From assembly GCA_946807835.1 (NCBI GenBank), contig OX327686.1, forward strand, positions 10,478,001 through 10,542,000: a DNA stretch of 64,000 nucleotides, written 5' to 3'. Shown in pieces: positions 47,621 through 58,983 of this stretch (position 1 is its first letter; each line of letters opens with the position of its first letter). The DNA is from Ailanthus altissimus. Its lineage: Eukaryota > Streptophyta > Magnoliopsida > Sapindales > Simaroubaceae. The notes under the pieces are model-generated. The model worked only from the letters and a program-made list of their open reading frames with translations, was not told the origin of the DNA and ran no database searches. A program made the translations under genes and the position numbers.

Positions 47621-48560
47621 AAAAAAAGACTTTCCTAAAGCGGCTAAGTGCCTTTGCCTTGGAAACAAATGAATTGAAAAGACTTTCTTGGAGCGGTTAA
47701 GTGTCCTTGCCTAGGAAGCATATAAATCAGTAATACTTCTTTATAAGAGTCTTATGCCTTTGCCTTGTAAGAAAATACATTAAAGAACTTATTTAGAAGG
47801 GTTTAGAACTTTTACCAAGGAAGCGCACATATCAAAAGACTTCTTTGGAAAGGTTCAGTATCTTTACTAAAGAAGCACATATATTTAAAAGACTTATTTG
47901 GAAGGGTCTAGTACCTTTATTAAGGAAGTACACACATCAAAAGACTTCTTTAGAAGGCTCTAATACCTTTACTAATGAAGCATACACATTCAAAAGACTT
48001 ATTTAAAGAGGTCTAATACCTTTAACAATGAAGTACACACATTACAAGACTTCTTTGGAAGGGTTCTGGACTTTTATAAAAAAAATACCCTATATCAAAA
48101 GACTTCTTTGAAAGGGTTTAGTTCCTTTACCAAAGAAGCATATGTATTCAAAAGACTTTTTTGAAAGAGTCTAATCCCTTTACCAAGAAGCATCTATATC
48201 GAAAGACTTTCTTGAAAAGGTTTGGTACTTTTACCAAATAAACTCACTTATATAAAAAAAAAAGAACATCTCTAGAAGGGTTCAATATCTTTACCAAAAA
48301 GCACCAATATTAAAATATTTTTTTAGAAGGTTTTAGTACCTTTATTAAGAAATACCCATAACAAAAACTTCTTTAGAAGGGTCCAATACCTTTACCAAGA
48401 AGCATCCATGTCAAAAGACTTTTCTGGAATGGTCTAGTACCTTTACCAATGAGTATCCATGTCAAAATATTTCTTTAGAAAGATTCAATACCTTTACCAA
48501 GAAGCACCCATACTAGAAAAAAGACTTCTCTTAGAGGACCTTGTGCCTTAGCTTAAGAAG
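47575..48560 (+). repeat. 53-bp tandem repeat in element 3, about 18 copies
   Basis: The repeated motif is AAAGACTTCTTTGGAAGGGT followed by CTAGTACCTTTACCAAGAAG and CACA-rich sequence. Successive starts near 47836, 47886, 47938, 47992 and 48045 give a period of about 50-54. It degenerates gradually to the right. It is unrelated to the 71-bp and 33-bp repeats of elements 1 and 2 but occupies the matching slot. Confidence 0.88.
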
Positions 48561-50138
48561 TACCAATAGCAATACTTCTTAAAGAGGGTCCGTGTCTTAG
48601 CCTTGGAAGAACACAAACTAATCAGACATCGTGATTCAAGTAATAAACTCTATGGATAATAGCATTAAAGGTACTAAACCATCCTAAAACACAAGAATGA
48701 CTTACCCCAACAATCATTCATTACCAGAAGCACAACTTCAAAGCTTTTAGTGACAACTCATAAGGCTGACAAGAAGGAAAATGGCTCCTCCTCAAACTCT
48801 TTATCCCAATCTGAGCTTGCACCAACTACTTCCACTCTCTGGTTTCTTGCTAGAAGGAGGAAAGAGGTAGAAAGGGGGCAGGACCTTTCAAATTACTTAT
48901 CTCAACAGAATTGTCAACAAAAATGAAATATACAAAAGCCGATCCTTAACAAAACTAGGAATGTATCAATTACACTATCTAGTCACTTTACTTACTTTTT
49001 TATACTTTCATAAATCTATCTTACAAATAATTCTTACTTTCTTCATAGATAACATCTATATAAAGCCTTTCGTAGGAGGGTCGAGTACTAAAAACCACAA
49101 TCTCTTAAAAGTTCAAGTAAGTATTTTAAATTGTTACTAAGTAAAAAAGTCTTTATATAATGATTTAAAGCACAAAACATACTTTTCTATTCGAATCATA
49201 TCATAGGATGAGTATAAAGTAACCACCGTACTTTAAGGTTAAAAAGATTAAAAAGAGTCAATTTTGTTTTTTTGCGAACTTCAAAATACTTCTTTGGAAG
49301 GGTTGTCCTAGTGGCCACCCTACATTGGAAACATTATATCAAATTTTTTTTTTTTAAAAGGGTTCAGTGTCTTTACTTTTAAAGAAAAAAATGTCAAAGA
49401 CTTCCCTTAAAAAAGGAAGCACCATATCAACTTTCTTATAAATGGAAGTAAAAGTCTTCCTCCGTAAGAAGAAAAAATACTTCCAAGATAAAAAGTATGA
49501 CATTTCTTTTATTCAAGAAGTACTAGAATTTAAAATTATTTTTTAGAATCATGAAGTATCCAATAAGGAACTTCTTAGGCAACTACACCACTATACTTGG
49601 AAGGTTAACAATCTATCTGAGGATACATCTAACAAATAGGATCAAGAAACAAAATACAATCAGGTTATATCACTTAATCTTATCTTTGACTATTTAGATA
49701 TCGTATTCCAATTGCCATGCTTTTTCTGGAAGTGACACTGCTAAATTTAACATTGAGGTGTATCACAAAAAGCATAACTTAACATTTTCTCTCACATAAT
49801 TACAAGATTATTACATCACATGTATGGAAGCATTCTTTCACGTGATACTGTTTAGAGACCAAATTACAAGTAGAAGTAAGTATTGTTGCTTCTAGAGCAA
49901 TGTAACAAAAAAAAAGAAGGATTGCAATGGTAATATCTTAGACATATCTAAAAGCTTAGAAACGCTCCGATACATATACGTCCTTCATATCAGAAACATC
50001 TCTAACATTACATAACAATCAAGGACAATAATTCCAAAAAAAGAAATGGGAAATACGAAAGTACAAAGCAGTTGCCGGTAAAAAAGTAAAAGAGTTCTTC
50101 CAAGAAGCTTCCATCCCTTCACTTTTGAAGGCAACATT
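48561..50138. other. Diverged repeat-like and unassigned sequence
   Basis: Fragments resembling the 53-bp unit recur (for example CTTCAAAATACTTCTTTGGAAGGG near 49279 and CTTCCGTAAGAAG-like stretches near 49450). No coding domain is visible. Confidence 0.45.
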
Positions 50139-50666
50139 TGTTGGGTCTATTATCTGTAGGTTGGGCCCTATCAGCTTGTGCATAGCTCATTTTACAACTC
50201 TAGATTTTAGATCTATCTTGTCAGGAAACTGAGCCAACCAACTCATGGATCCTACTAATAATTTATGAGTTCTATAAGGAGGCGAAAACAAATTAAAATT
50301 CAAATCTATTCAATTTAATTATTATTCTATATGAAAAAAGATTTTTTACAAGTTGAGGAATTATACTTAAATCATTCTCCTTTATTTGATACAGATTACA
50401 TTTTCTAATTAATTTGTATTTAATTAAATCATACTTGAATTTAGATTAATGAATTCATATGCTGATATAAATTAGGAAATACACTATAAATAAGCATGCT
50501 ACTTTACTCATTATTCATTTAGTTCTAATTTATTTAATTTATTATTCACACACATATTTTACACTCTACATTCAATATTCATAATTCATTACTCAGTTCA
50601 TTCATTCATAATTGATTCAATACAATTCTTTATTCATATACACACTCTACTTTCTACACTCAATAT
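50139..50666 (+). repeat. Possible LTR fragment
   Basis: TGTTGGGTCTATTATC at 50139 looks like an LTR start, and an ACTATAAATAAGC TATA-like motif lies about 340 bases on. The hAT-like element begins at 50667 and its right flank (54435 on) continues the same kind of sequence. I find no matching end or target duplication, so this is tentative. Confidence 0.3.
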
Positions 50667-50689
50667 TAAGGTTGGGCACGGTCCGGTTC

Positions 50690-53453
50690 TGTAGTAACTA
50701 GTATCCACAACCGGTAAGAATATATATTTAATATATATATATATTTTATTTGTATGTGGGTGATCCTTGATTTATATATTTTTATTAGTAGTATTTTTAT
50801 AGGTTAAGGATATACTATTAGTATTAAGTTTATTTGTAAGACTTTAGATTTATTTTAGGGACCAAATTGTTATACTTTAAAAGTTTTGGGGGCAAATTTG
50901 TAAATACCAAAAAATTAGCCTCTTAGTATAAAAATACACTTTTGAACCCTAATTTACCCATTTTTGGGTCGAGCTATCCCTTTAGAGAGATAAGAGAGAA
51001 ATAGAGGGGAGAGAAAGAGAAGAAGAAGAAGAAAAAGAAGAAGAAATTGGAATTTTGGATCTTAAGAGGTATATCACAACTATTTATCAATTTATTGGTG
51101 TTAATTAAGTTAATTCCTTTAAGTTTTGATTTCTAAAAATATGTATAATTGAGGATTTGATGTGTATTTCGTAAGATATTATGAGAATTGATGATGATCT
51201 ATAAGATACTTGATAAATCATGATGAATTGTAGAATTTCTGCTTGATAGTCTCTTGATCCAGCAATTTTATAAATTGTTGTGATTCGATTCTGATTTTTC
51301 ATTTTGAATATATGCAATTATACATCTTTAGGATCATCTGAGACTTTGAATCGATTGAAAATTCCATAAATTGAATTTGTAGTGAATTTACCAAAATGAC
51401 CCTGAAATTCTAGAAATTTCCTGTGTTAACAGTATGATACAGTGACAAACAATTTTTAACCTGCTGAATGTTCTTTAAAAATTACGAATTTATGGAATAT
51501 GATAAGTTTATATGTCTAATATAATATACTCAGAATTGAGAATTTAGATCAATGTGGTTGAAGTGTTATGATTTTCTAAAGTATATCAGCTCATTGTAGT
51601 ATTTGATTAACAGATTTTTAAAGCAATGGAATAAAATAGTTTTAAAATACTTTTGGCAGTGATTTGAAAGTAAAATATTTATCATGGATTGAGATATGTG
51701 TTAAGAGTAATTAAATGATAGTTTTATAATTTTTGAGTTAGTATATAATTTTATAAAATTAGAGATTGAATACTGTTCAGTAAGTATCTTGATCCTGTCA
51801 GGTTAGTAGTTTGGATTCAATGGTGTGTATGGAATTGATTATGTAGGAATTTTGATATAATATTCATATATAAGAAGGATATATGAGTCAAGAATGGTAT
51901 ATTCTGATTTTGGAGTAATTGGACATCATTGGATGTATTAGAAAATTTTGTTAAGTGTAAGTGGTCAGAATGACAGGTTTTGAGAAACTAAGTATTTAGA
52001 CCAATTTGATGTGATAAATGCATTGTGTATAATTTTGTAAGCTATTTAAATTATTTTGTGTGAATTGTGAGACTTATGAAAGGATTAATCTCCATTGATA
52101 GGTTAAGGAGATTTAAGTCTTGTAGCTGAAAGTGCTAAGAGGTAAGTATACTAGACTTTTTACTGAAATCACAATAAACATAGTAAGTGTTATGATTGAT
52201 TTTATAAATGTGGTTAGAAATATATTTATGTTATGTCAAAGTATATTTTGATATGAAATGTGAATACATGTGTTTATGAATGTAAGCATGGACATACATG
52301 ACATATATGTGTTTTTGAAAGTGAGCTTTCAAAATGACATGTGTTTAACAAAGAGAGCTTTTGAAGTGTAATATGTCAATGAGAAACATTTTGTGTTTTG
52401 AGGATGCTTGAACTCACTGTTGACTTAGCAGACATTTTATGTGATTTGTGGAGCCTTTATGTGCTGCCTTTCCTTCGGGATTGGTATATGTTATGTGTTT
52501 CGTATGTAGGGAGGATCCTATTGGTACCTAAAGGAAGAGTGACTCATCACATTCGTGTGGTGGCGTATTGGTGCATGTGTAATTTAAAATCTCACTTGTA
52601 CTATTCCTCTCATACGGTATGTCACCTACGAGTGACATTTGGCTCATTATGTGATATGTAAGTCCTACTAAGTAGTAGTTGAGTGATGGTATTCCTATTA
52701 TATGTTTTGAAAAAATGTGTAAGCGCTTACATGATATGTGATTTGATAAGAATATGATTTTGGGTTATCACAGCATATCATATATATGCATTGCGTACAT
52801 ATATGTATTTGTATTGAATATATGAAAAACTAGTATGCTTACTGAATTTTATACTCATTATAGTTTATGGTGATTTCAGGTACATAAGGTACATGTGTGG
52901 TTAGCGGATTTGGCAAGGCTTCTGCTGTTCCTTGGGTTCCCTAAGTTACTAGGTTGTTGAGTGTTTCATTTAAGGACGCGTGGGATAAGATATTTGATTT
53001 GTCCTTATTGAATAAATACTTATGTATTATTTTATTGTGTGTGATTGGATTTGATTTAAGTTTTCAAAGTGTGGTTATTAGTTGATTTTAAGTAAGAATT
53101 TGCAATAAATATATTCTGGGCTTCCGGTAACAAAGTTGCTACTGGTGACGTAGTAGAGTGTTAATCTCTGAGAAAACTCTACGTATCTCTGGTTTATTAA
53201 TTGTACCAGTCATAATTCAATTGTTATAATTCTGAAAGAAATTGAAATGAATGTTTAAATATTGTCAAGAAAAGTTTATATTTATATGTTAGGTTATGGG
53301 TTGATTTTAATGTTGAACTTACTAGCAACTTGCTAAAGATTCCTGTGTTGAATGAAAGTTTGAAATTTTGTGTAATATTATTTATGAGTGCACATGCATT
53401 GAATGAATGTAAGTGATGTCGTGTGTCAAATCTTTTGGGTCTGGGGCGTGATA
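50690..53453 (+). mobile_element. Family Y (Tekay-like) solo LTR, 2764 bp, TSD GGTTC
   Basis: It starts TGTAGTAACTAG and ends GGGTCTGGGGCGTGATA (final CA changed to TA). Perfect GGTTC duplications flank it at 50685-50689 and 53454-53458. It is homologous over its length to the reverse complement of 20255-23009. TATAAAAATA near 50937 followed by a GA-rich leader fits an LTR promoter reading +. The protein-like frame at 52398-52661 has no known domain. Confidence 0.88.
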
Positions 53454-53458
53454 GGTTC

Positions 53459-53605
53459 GGTTCGATATTTGTTGAAACTGAACCAAACCAGTCCGGTTCG
53501 ATTTTTGCTAAAACTGAACCGAACCAGTCCGGTTCGATTTTTGCTGAAACTGAATCGAACCAGTCTCGTTCGGTTTTTATCAAAACCGAACTGAACCAGT
53601 CTCGT
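53459..53605 (+). repeat. Four 36-bp repeats inside the hAT-like element
   Basis: Units begin GGTTCGATTTTTGCTGAAAC and end GAACCGAACCAGTCC, with 36-base spacing four times before the pattern dissolves. Since 36 is a multiple of three, all frames stay open, which explains the short repetitive frames seen there. Confidence 0.9.
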
Positions 53606-53736
53606 TCAGTTTTTTAAAGAATAAAAATCGAAATCGATTTTTTTAAGGGTAAAAATCGAACCGGACTGAACTGATTTTTTTTGATTCAATTTTTTCGGTT
53701 TAACTTTAAAAAACAAATTTCAATACACTAGAATTT

Positions 53737-54195
53737 GGATCAAACCCGTGACTTAGAGAAAAGAACTATTACCATTAGACCAATTGAGCTAATGACATTT
53801 ACTAGTATAAAGTGCATTAACTAATAAAAATCAAATTTTAGATGAAATTAAAAGTAAAACCTGAGATCAACACATATAAATTGAAAGCTACTTTGCTAAT
53901 TGGCCTGAAACTTTTTTTGTTCTTGAAAACACGTTTATTTTTTGTTATATTATAATTTAAATATTAATAATTAAAAAAATTACCACCCAAATGTTGAACC
54001 TAAGACCTTAATGACCCATAGCTCCTTCTTCACCAACCAAGAGAGCTAAGCTTCTTTTTGTCATAAATAGTACATTCAATTTTCTTATATATTAATTTTA
54101 AATATTAATATAATTAAAAAACTAAAATGTCAATAAAGGAATTCAAACCATAGACATCAAAGACAAGTTAGAGCTACACTATCTCTACCCTAAAG
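53737..54195 (-). other. Three tRNA-like modules (A-box/B-box pairs) in the hAT-like element
   Basis: On the minus strand, module 1 has TAGCTCAATTGG (53791-53780) and GGTTTGATCC (53746-53737). Module 2 has TAGCTCTCTTGG (54048-54037) and GGTTCAACAT (54000-53991). Module 3 has a weaker A-box-like TAGCTCTAACTTG (about 54177-54165) and GGTTTGAATTCC (54149-54138). These match Pol III internal promoter boxes at tRNA-like distance. No cloverleaf with paired acceptor stem is evident, so they are not tRNA genes. Confidence 0.5.
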
Positions 54196-54434
54196 CATCA
54201 TTTTATTATTGGATATGCAAAACTTATTTTTATATTAACATTTCAAAAAATATATAAATGATTAGAAAACTAGTTTTTCTGGTTCGGTTTCGGTTTATAA
54301 TAAAACCGAACTGAAACTGATCGGTTTTTTTTCGTTTTTTAATTTAAAAAATCGTTTGATTTAAAAAAAAAAAACCGAACCGGCCGGTTCGGTCTGCTCT
54401 GATTTAATTTATTTTGCCCACCCTTATTCAATAT

Positions 54435-57400
54435 TTAATATTTATTATTATTATAAAATATTTATCACTCTCCTATTTGTTCTTGAGACACTTTTCACAC
54501 ATTAACATTCTCTTTTTGATCAAACATTGACAAAATATTTTTCTTTACAGGGAGATGGTGATTTTCTGATAAATTCATTGAACAATCAAGGCCAAGGATT
54601 CTGAAACACAAAAAATTCAAGTCCAAATGCATTTTCATTTAGTACGTTACTCACTTGAATTTACGTAAAAATTTTGATTTTAACTAATATAACTTATCCC
54701 ACGATATTATGAAATAAACTCATAAAAGTATAAATTAATTTTAAAGTTTTTTGAGATATTCTAATTATTTTTAAATTTTTTATATATTTATAATTATTTT
54801 TCTTATAATATTTTAATTACAATTATAAGTATATAATAACAATTAAAATTATTAATTATAAGTTAACTATATTAGATTAGAATTGTGTTATAATCATAAT
54901 TAAATTTGTAATTAAAATTTATTGATAAAAATTTATTAATATTATTTTAAATTTTAAATTATTGGATATAAATACAAAATTAAAGAATCAAATTTACATT
55001 ATTATAATTACAATACATTTCAATTAGGTTGACACCTATTAAACTATTTATTATTTATAAATTTAACTAATTTTTAATAAATTATAAATTTATTTTATAT
55101 TGTAAAATAAAGGGTTGATCAATAGCCTAGATTTTTAAAAAAAAAAAATTATTGTTGCAAACAGCAAACAACTTTTTTGTTTTGTTAATTTTTGTAAAAA
55201 TATTTTGTAGGAAAAACATTTCATACCTAATCCATGGGCACAACACATTGAACTCGTGTGTCAGTCCAACACGAGCTATAGACACGACCAATGTTTTTTT
55301 TTATATCTTGTCTGGATTGGTATTTCATGAACCGTGCTGATATGATACAACCTACTTACTATCTTTGTAGGCATTCTTGTAAAAACTTTGCCAACGTTCT
55401 AATCAAATGTCATTTTGAGTTATTTCAAAATTAAAATGATATTGTTTTGTGAAAAACACAATTTAATATATGTTATTTTAAAATGTTCATACAAATTCTT
55501 GTGTGAATACTTAATATCTGTGTACACATTCTTGCGAAAAATTTGCCAACATTCCAATCAAATGTCATTTTGAGTTATTTCAAAGTCAAAATGTTATTGT
55601 TTTGTGAAAAACACAATTTAATATAAGTTATTTTGAAATGTTCATACAAAATCTTGTGTGAATACTTGCGTCAATATAATTATATTATAGAGATTGTTTT
55701 TTTTAAAAAAAAAGAAGAATTATAATATTTATCATTATTTTTGCACCATCTGAAAGAGAGAGGGAGTCGAATCCAAGTAAAAATGTGAGATTGTTAAGTA
55801 TAAACATTTGCAAAAATTTAAAATTAGAATGAAGTAGAAATAATGTGTTTATAATACATTCATATTTTGAAAAGTGCGAGTGGGCCACATCTGATTAATA
55901 TATAAATAATATATGTGTATATATATTTTTTCATAATTGTTTTGAGCTATATATATATATATATTTCATAATTGATGTATAAACAAAATAAAAATTCATA
56001 AGAACTCGCAAATATATACTTTTGTAGTATTACTTTTACAAATTTTTACATTTTCCTTCCACCTTTTTAGTATGATATATAAAGAAAAAATAATAGATAT
56101 GGTTTATAAATAGATGAAAACTAAAATTATTGATTAATTAAATTGTTGGAGCTCATAAAATGGGGGAAAAGAAAATGAAAAGAAAAAAGAAAAAGGGTGG
56201 TCGAATAAGTAGCGTAGGCGTAGCAGAAAACACTTAAAAGAGAGAGTGGCCGTGGGGTTCAGAATCAGAAGTAGAGTAGCTGTCAATGTAGGGTCCACCT
56301 AATAAAATAAAATAAATAAATTTATGTATGTATGTATGTATGTATATATGTAATCACATGTATCATGTATGTATTAAGATATTTCTGCTGCCTGCTGGAG
56401 GTTCTAACACATCCTTACATTTTTTTATATTTGTACTAATTAGTCAAATAGAAATGTCAACCCACATGCATGACACATAACACATTGACTGGTCACCTTC
56501 AATATTCAAATCTGAATTTAAAACTCGGGAGCGGTCGGAGAAGATTCATTCCTTTGTCTTTTTTTTAACATATTCTCTGGTTTGAGGTATTTGTCTTTTT
56601 CTCGACGGCGTCAAACTAAATTACTTCTTACATTTCAAGATTAAATCTGTAACCGGCCGAGGAAGTTAGAAATCGGATGGATGATATAGTCTGTGTTCTT
56701 TGCGTGGGGGTGTTTAGTTATTTCTGTATAAGGGTATTTTAATCTATTTATCTGAGGATAGAATTTTTTTTTTATCTTAAATGGAGTAATAATTTTTTAT
56801 TAAAATAATTTTTTGTTATAAAATTTGTTTAATCTTTTGTTATGATTTGTATATATCTTTTTATATGAGAATTGTAAATTCAAACAAATTATAATAAATT
56901 TATATAATTTTTGTATAATATCTTTATAATTTTATATCAATAATTTTACGATATAATATTATTTTATCAATTATTTTATATTTGATGTCATTTTAAAAAA
57001 AATTAAATCACACTAATGCATATGTAAGTCATGTTTAAGGGTTCTTTTTTGATTTTTCTCAAAAGCGTAGTGCATATATAAGCCAAACTTTTCTTAAGGT
57101 TGATTTTCCTCGAATGTTACTAACGTTTCAAGTTTCGAATTAAGATTTAAGATAGTTTATTAAGTGAAATTATTTAAATTATTTTTCTTTATTAAATAAT
57201 TTTTGACAACTAAATAATATCTTTTAAATGAAATATCAAAATGCAAAAGACAATCATTACTGACTTATTTCTCTTGCACACTTGAGTTTATTTACATTTT
57301 AACTACCAAATCCAATACAACTTATTGTTAAACTAAATCAATAATGTTATATTTATATAATAAGAATATAAAATTTATATCTCAATTAATATCTTATCAA

Positions 57401-58869
57401 TTATTATTAGATATGTGTTAAGCAACAACTGACATTTATGTTGTTACTTATGTAATAATTATTAATTCTTATTGTAAAAAAAAAGTCATATCAAAATATA
57501 AATTTTATATTTCAATTATGCATTTATAATATTACTTTTCGAATATTATTTTGAATGAATTAATTCTTTTACTAATAGAATGAAGATCAATTCGTAAATA
57601 GGATAAGTTATTTTACCCAATAAATTAGTTCTTTTTTTTTTTTTAATAAATAAGACATCTAATAAATATCAATAAAATTTTAAATTGTCATGTTTTCCAA
57701 TTTTAGATAGATTTTTCATAATCTCAAATATTAAATTGCTTCATTATCTAATTAAAAGGCATAATAAAAGAAGAAGGTCTCATCATATCTAGGGGACTAG
57801 GACATGATCACTTAAATATATATTTTTTTAAACCTTTAGAAAGATCTAATATCAGTCGACTCTATTCATCGCCTATGAAATATTTTTACAAAAACCAATT
57901 TTTTGGAATTTGACTTAACAACCGCAAAGACTAGCAATCGAAGTGTCTAATTTCAAAGGCTAAGGTGGGAAAACGCGCAAAGCAATTTAGACTCGTAATG
58001 TCCAGTTCAGGCAAAGGCAAAGGCAAAGGTAAAAATCAGTTTGCTCCTTAATACTAATGATTATAATAATAATAATAAAAGAAAGCCAGTTCAAGTTGAG
58101 TTAAGCCTTCTGTATTCTGAATTGTATAAATACAAAGTTTGTGTTTTGTTTGTGAATGGGTGACATGCATATGAATCATATGCAACAACAGTTCAGTTTA
58201 ATTACAATTTACGTTTAAAACATGTCAAAAAATACTGCTCTGACTCTCGAGTGCTATCAACGGTGTGCTACTGAATCATAAACACGAGGTGAAATTTACT
58301 TACTATGTGTAAGGTTGAACGTATTCATTAAACAAACTTTTGTTTCAGTCAATTTATTTATAATAAGATTGTTAATGTTATAATTAATAAACTAACCCAA
58401 AAACACTCATTTTTGTTAATTTTTTGTAATCTTTTTCACTAATTTATGCTCTTTTCTAATGTTCATTTGGTTGAAACAACACTATCATAATGTAGATAAT
58501 AAAATTTTAAATATAATAATATTAATGATAAGTTAAAATCTTATTGTTACTGTTGTTAAAAGAGATATTTTTTTTGAATAATTTTAAAAAAAAGAGGGTG
58601 AAATTATCTTTTAAATCAAATTTTGAGATTTAAATATTTTTATCCCTCAGTTAAATTCAAACCCAATTTTTATTCTTCAGTCTACTATGAGGCACTAAAC
58701 ACACCTAAAATTCATGTTATATGTTATTTTATTAATCCTAAATATATATGTAATGTGCATGTTTGGCTTATCCCACCCAAATCAAGTCTCACAACTTAAC
58801 TAGAGCAGCAGACTATTTTTAAAATAAGATATTGGATCTAACAAGTAAGAAATCTTCAGCCTTTAATGC
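54435..58869. other. AT-rich intergenic region
   Basis: No gene is seen. It contains a 155-bp tandem duplication (CAAATGTCATTTTGAG at 55404 and 55559), an (ATGT)n microsatellite at about 56322-56345, and several AT or T runs. A short GCAAAG repeat lies near 58009-58028. Confidence 0.55.
55350..55670. repeat. 155-bp tandem duplication
   Basis: Two adjacent copies share CAAATGTCATTTTGAGTTAT and TTTTGTGAAAAACACAATTT with scattered differences. Confidence 0.85.
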
Positions 58870-58876
58870 AGGGATT

Positions 58877-58891
58877 TGGGCTTTGGGCCCA
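58877..58891 (+). promoter_or_regulatory. Paired site II elements upstream of the PORR pseudogene
   Basis: TGGGCT (58877-58882) and the palindromic TGGGCCCA (58884-58891) lie about 95-110 bp upstream of the ATG. Site II TGGGCC/T pairs are common in plant promoters of genes for mitochondrial and other organelle or growth functions. Their survival shows that this copy kept its own promoter. Confidence 0.55.
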
Positions 58892-58983
58892 TTGAAATCT
58901 TCTCAAGGCCACTATCTATTATAGTATCAACTGTGGTAGTTTTGTTGAGTTGCTATCATTCTTTTGTTATTGAACCGTTTATC

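Larger units (their letters stand above)
44671..50138 (-). mobile_element. Element 3: Tat-type Ty3/Gypsy relic, minus orientation
   Basis: Left to right on the + strand: the 3' LTR (reverse, 44948-45869 plus the duplicated start at 44671), the antisense gene (46500-47620) reading +, then 53-bp tandem repeats. This is element 2 in mirror order. Integrase and the rest of pol are not recognisable to the right, so the element is truncated. The right limit given is where diverged repeat-like sequence ends and is uncertain. Confidence 0.7.
50667..54426. mobile_element. hAT-like non-autonomous DNA element, about 990 bp without its nested LTR
   Basis: The left end TAAGGTTGGGCA and the reverse complement of the right end, TAAGGGTGGGCA, form terminal inverted repeats. 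Flanks read CTCAATAT (50659-50666) and TTCAATAT (54427-54434), an 8-bp duplication with one mismatch, as expected for hAT. The body is rich in CCGGTTCGGTT and its complement AACCGAACCGG. There is no transposase. A family Y solo LTR lies inside it at 50690-53453. Confidence 0.75.

Noticed and set aside
52398..52661. 87-codon + frame inside the family Y LTR
   Set aside because: A related frame is seen in the other copy (21100-21282, reverse), but it shows no domain, and LTR homology alone explains the match.
53403..53617. Two repetitive frames (NQSGSIF-type repeats) that look like a repeat protein
   Set aside because: They arise from the 36-bp tandem repeat of the hAT-like element; 36 is divisible by three, so frames stay open by default.
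53737..54195. Functional tRNA genes
   Set aside because: A- and B-box-like motifs are present, but I see no paired acceptor and anticodon stems.
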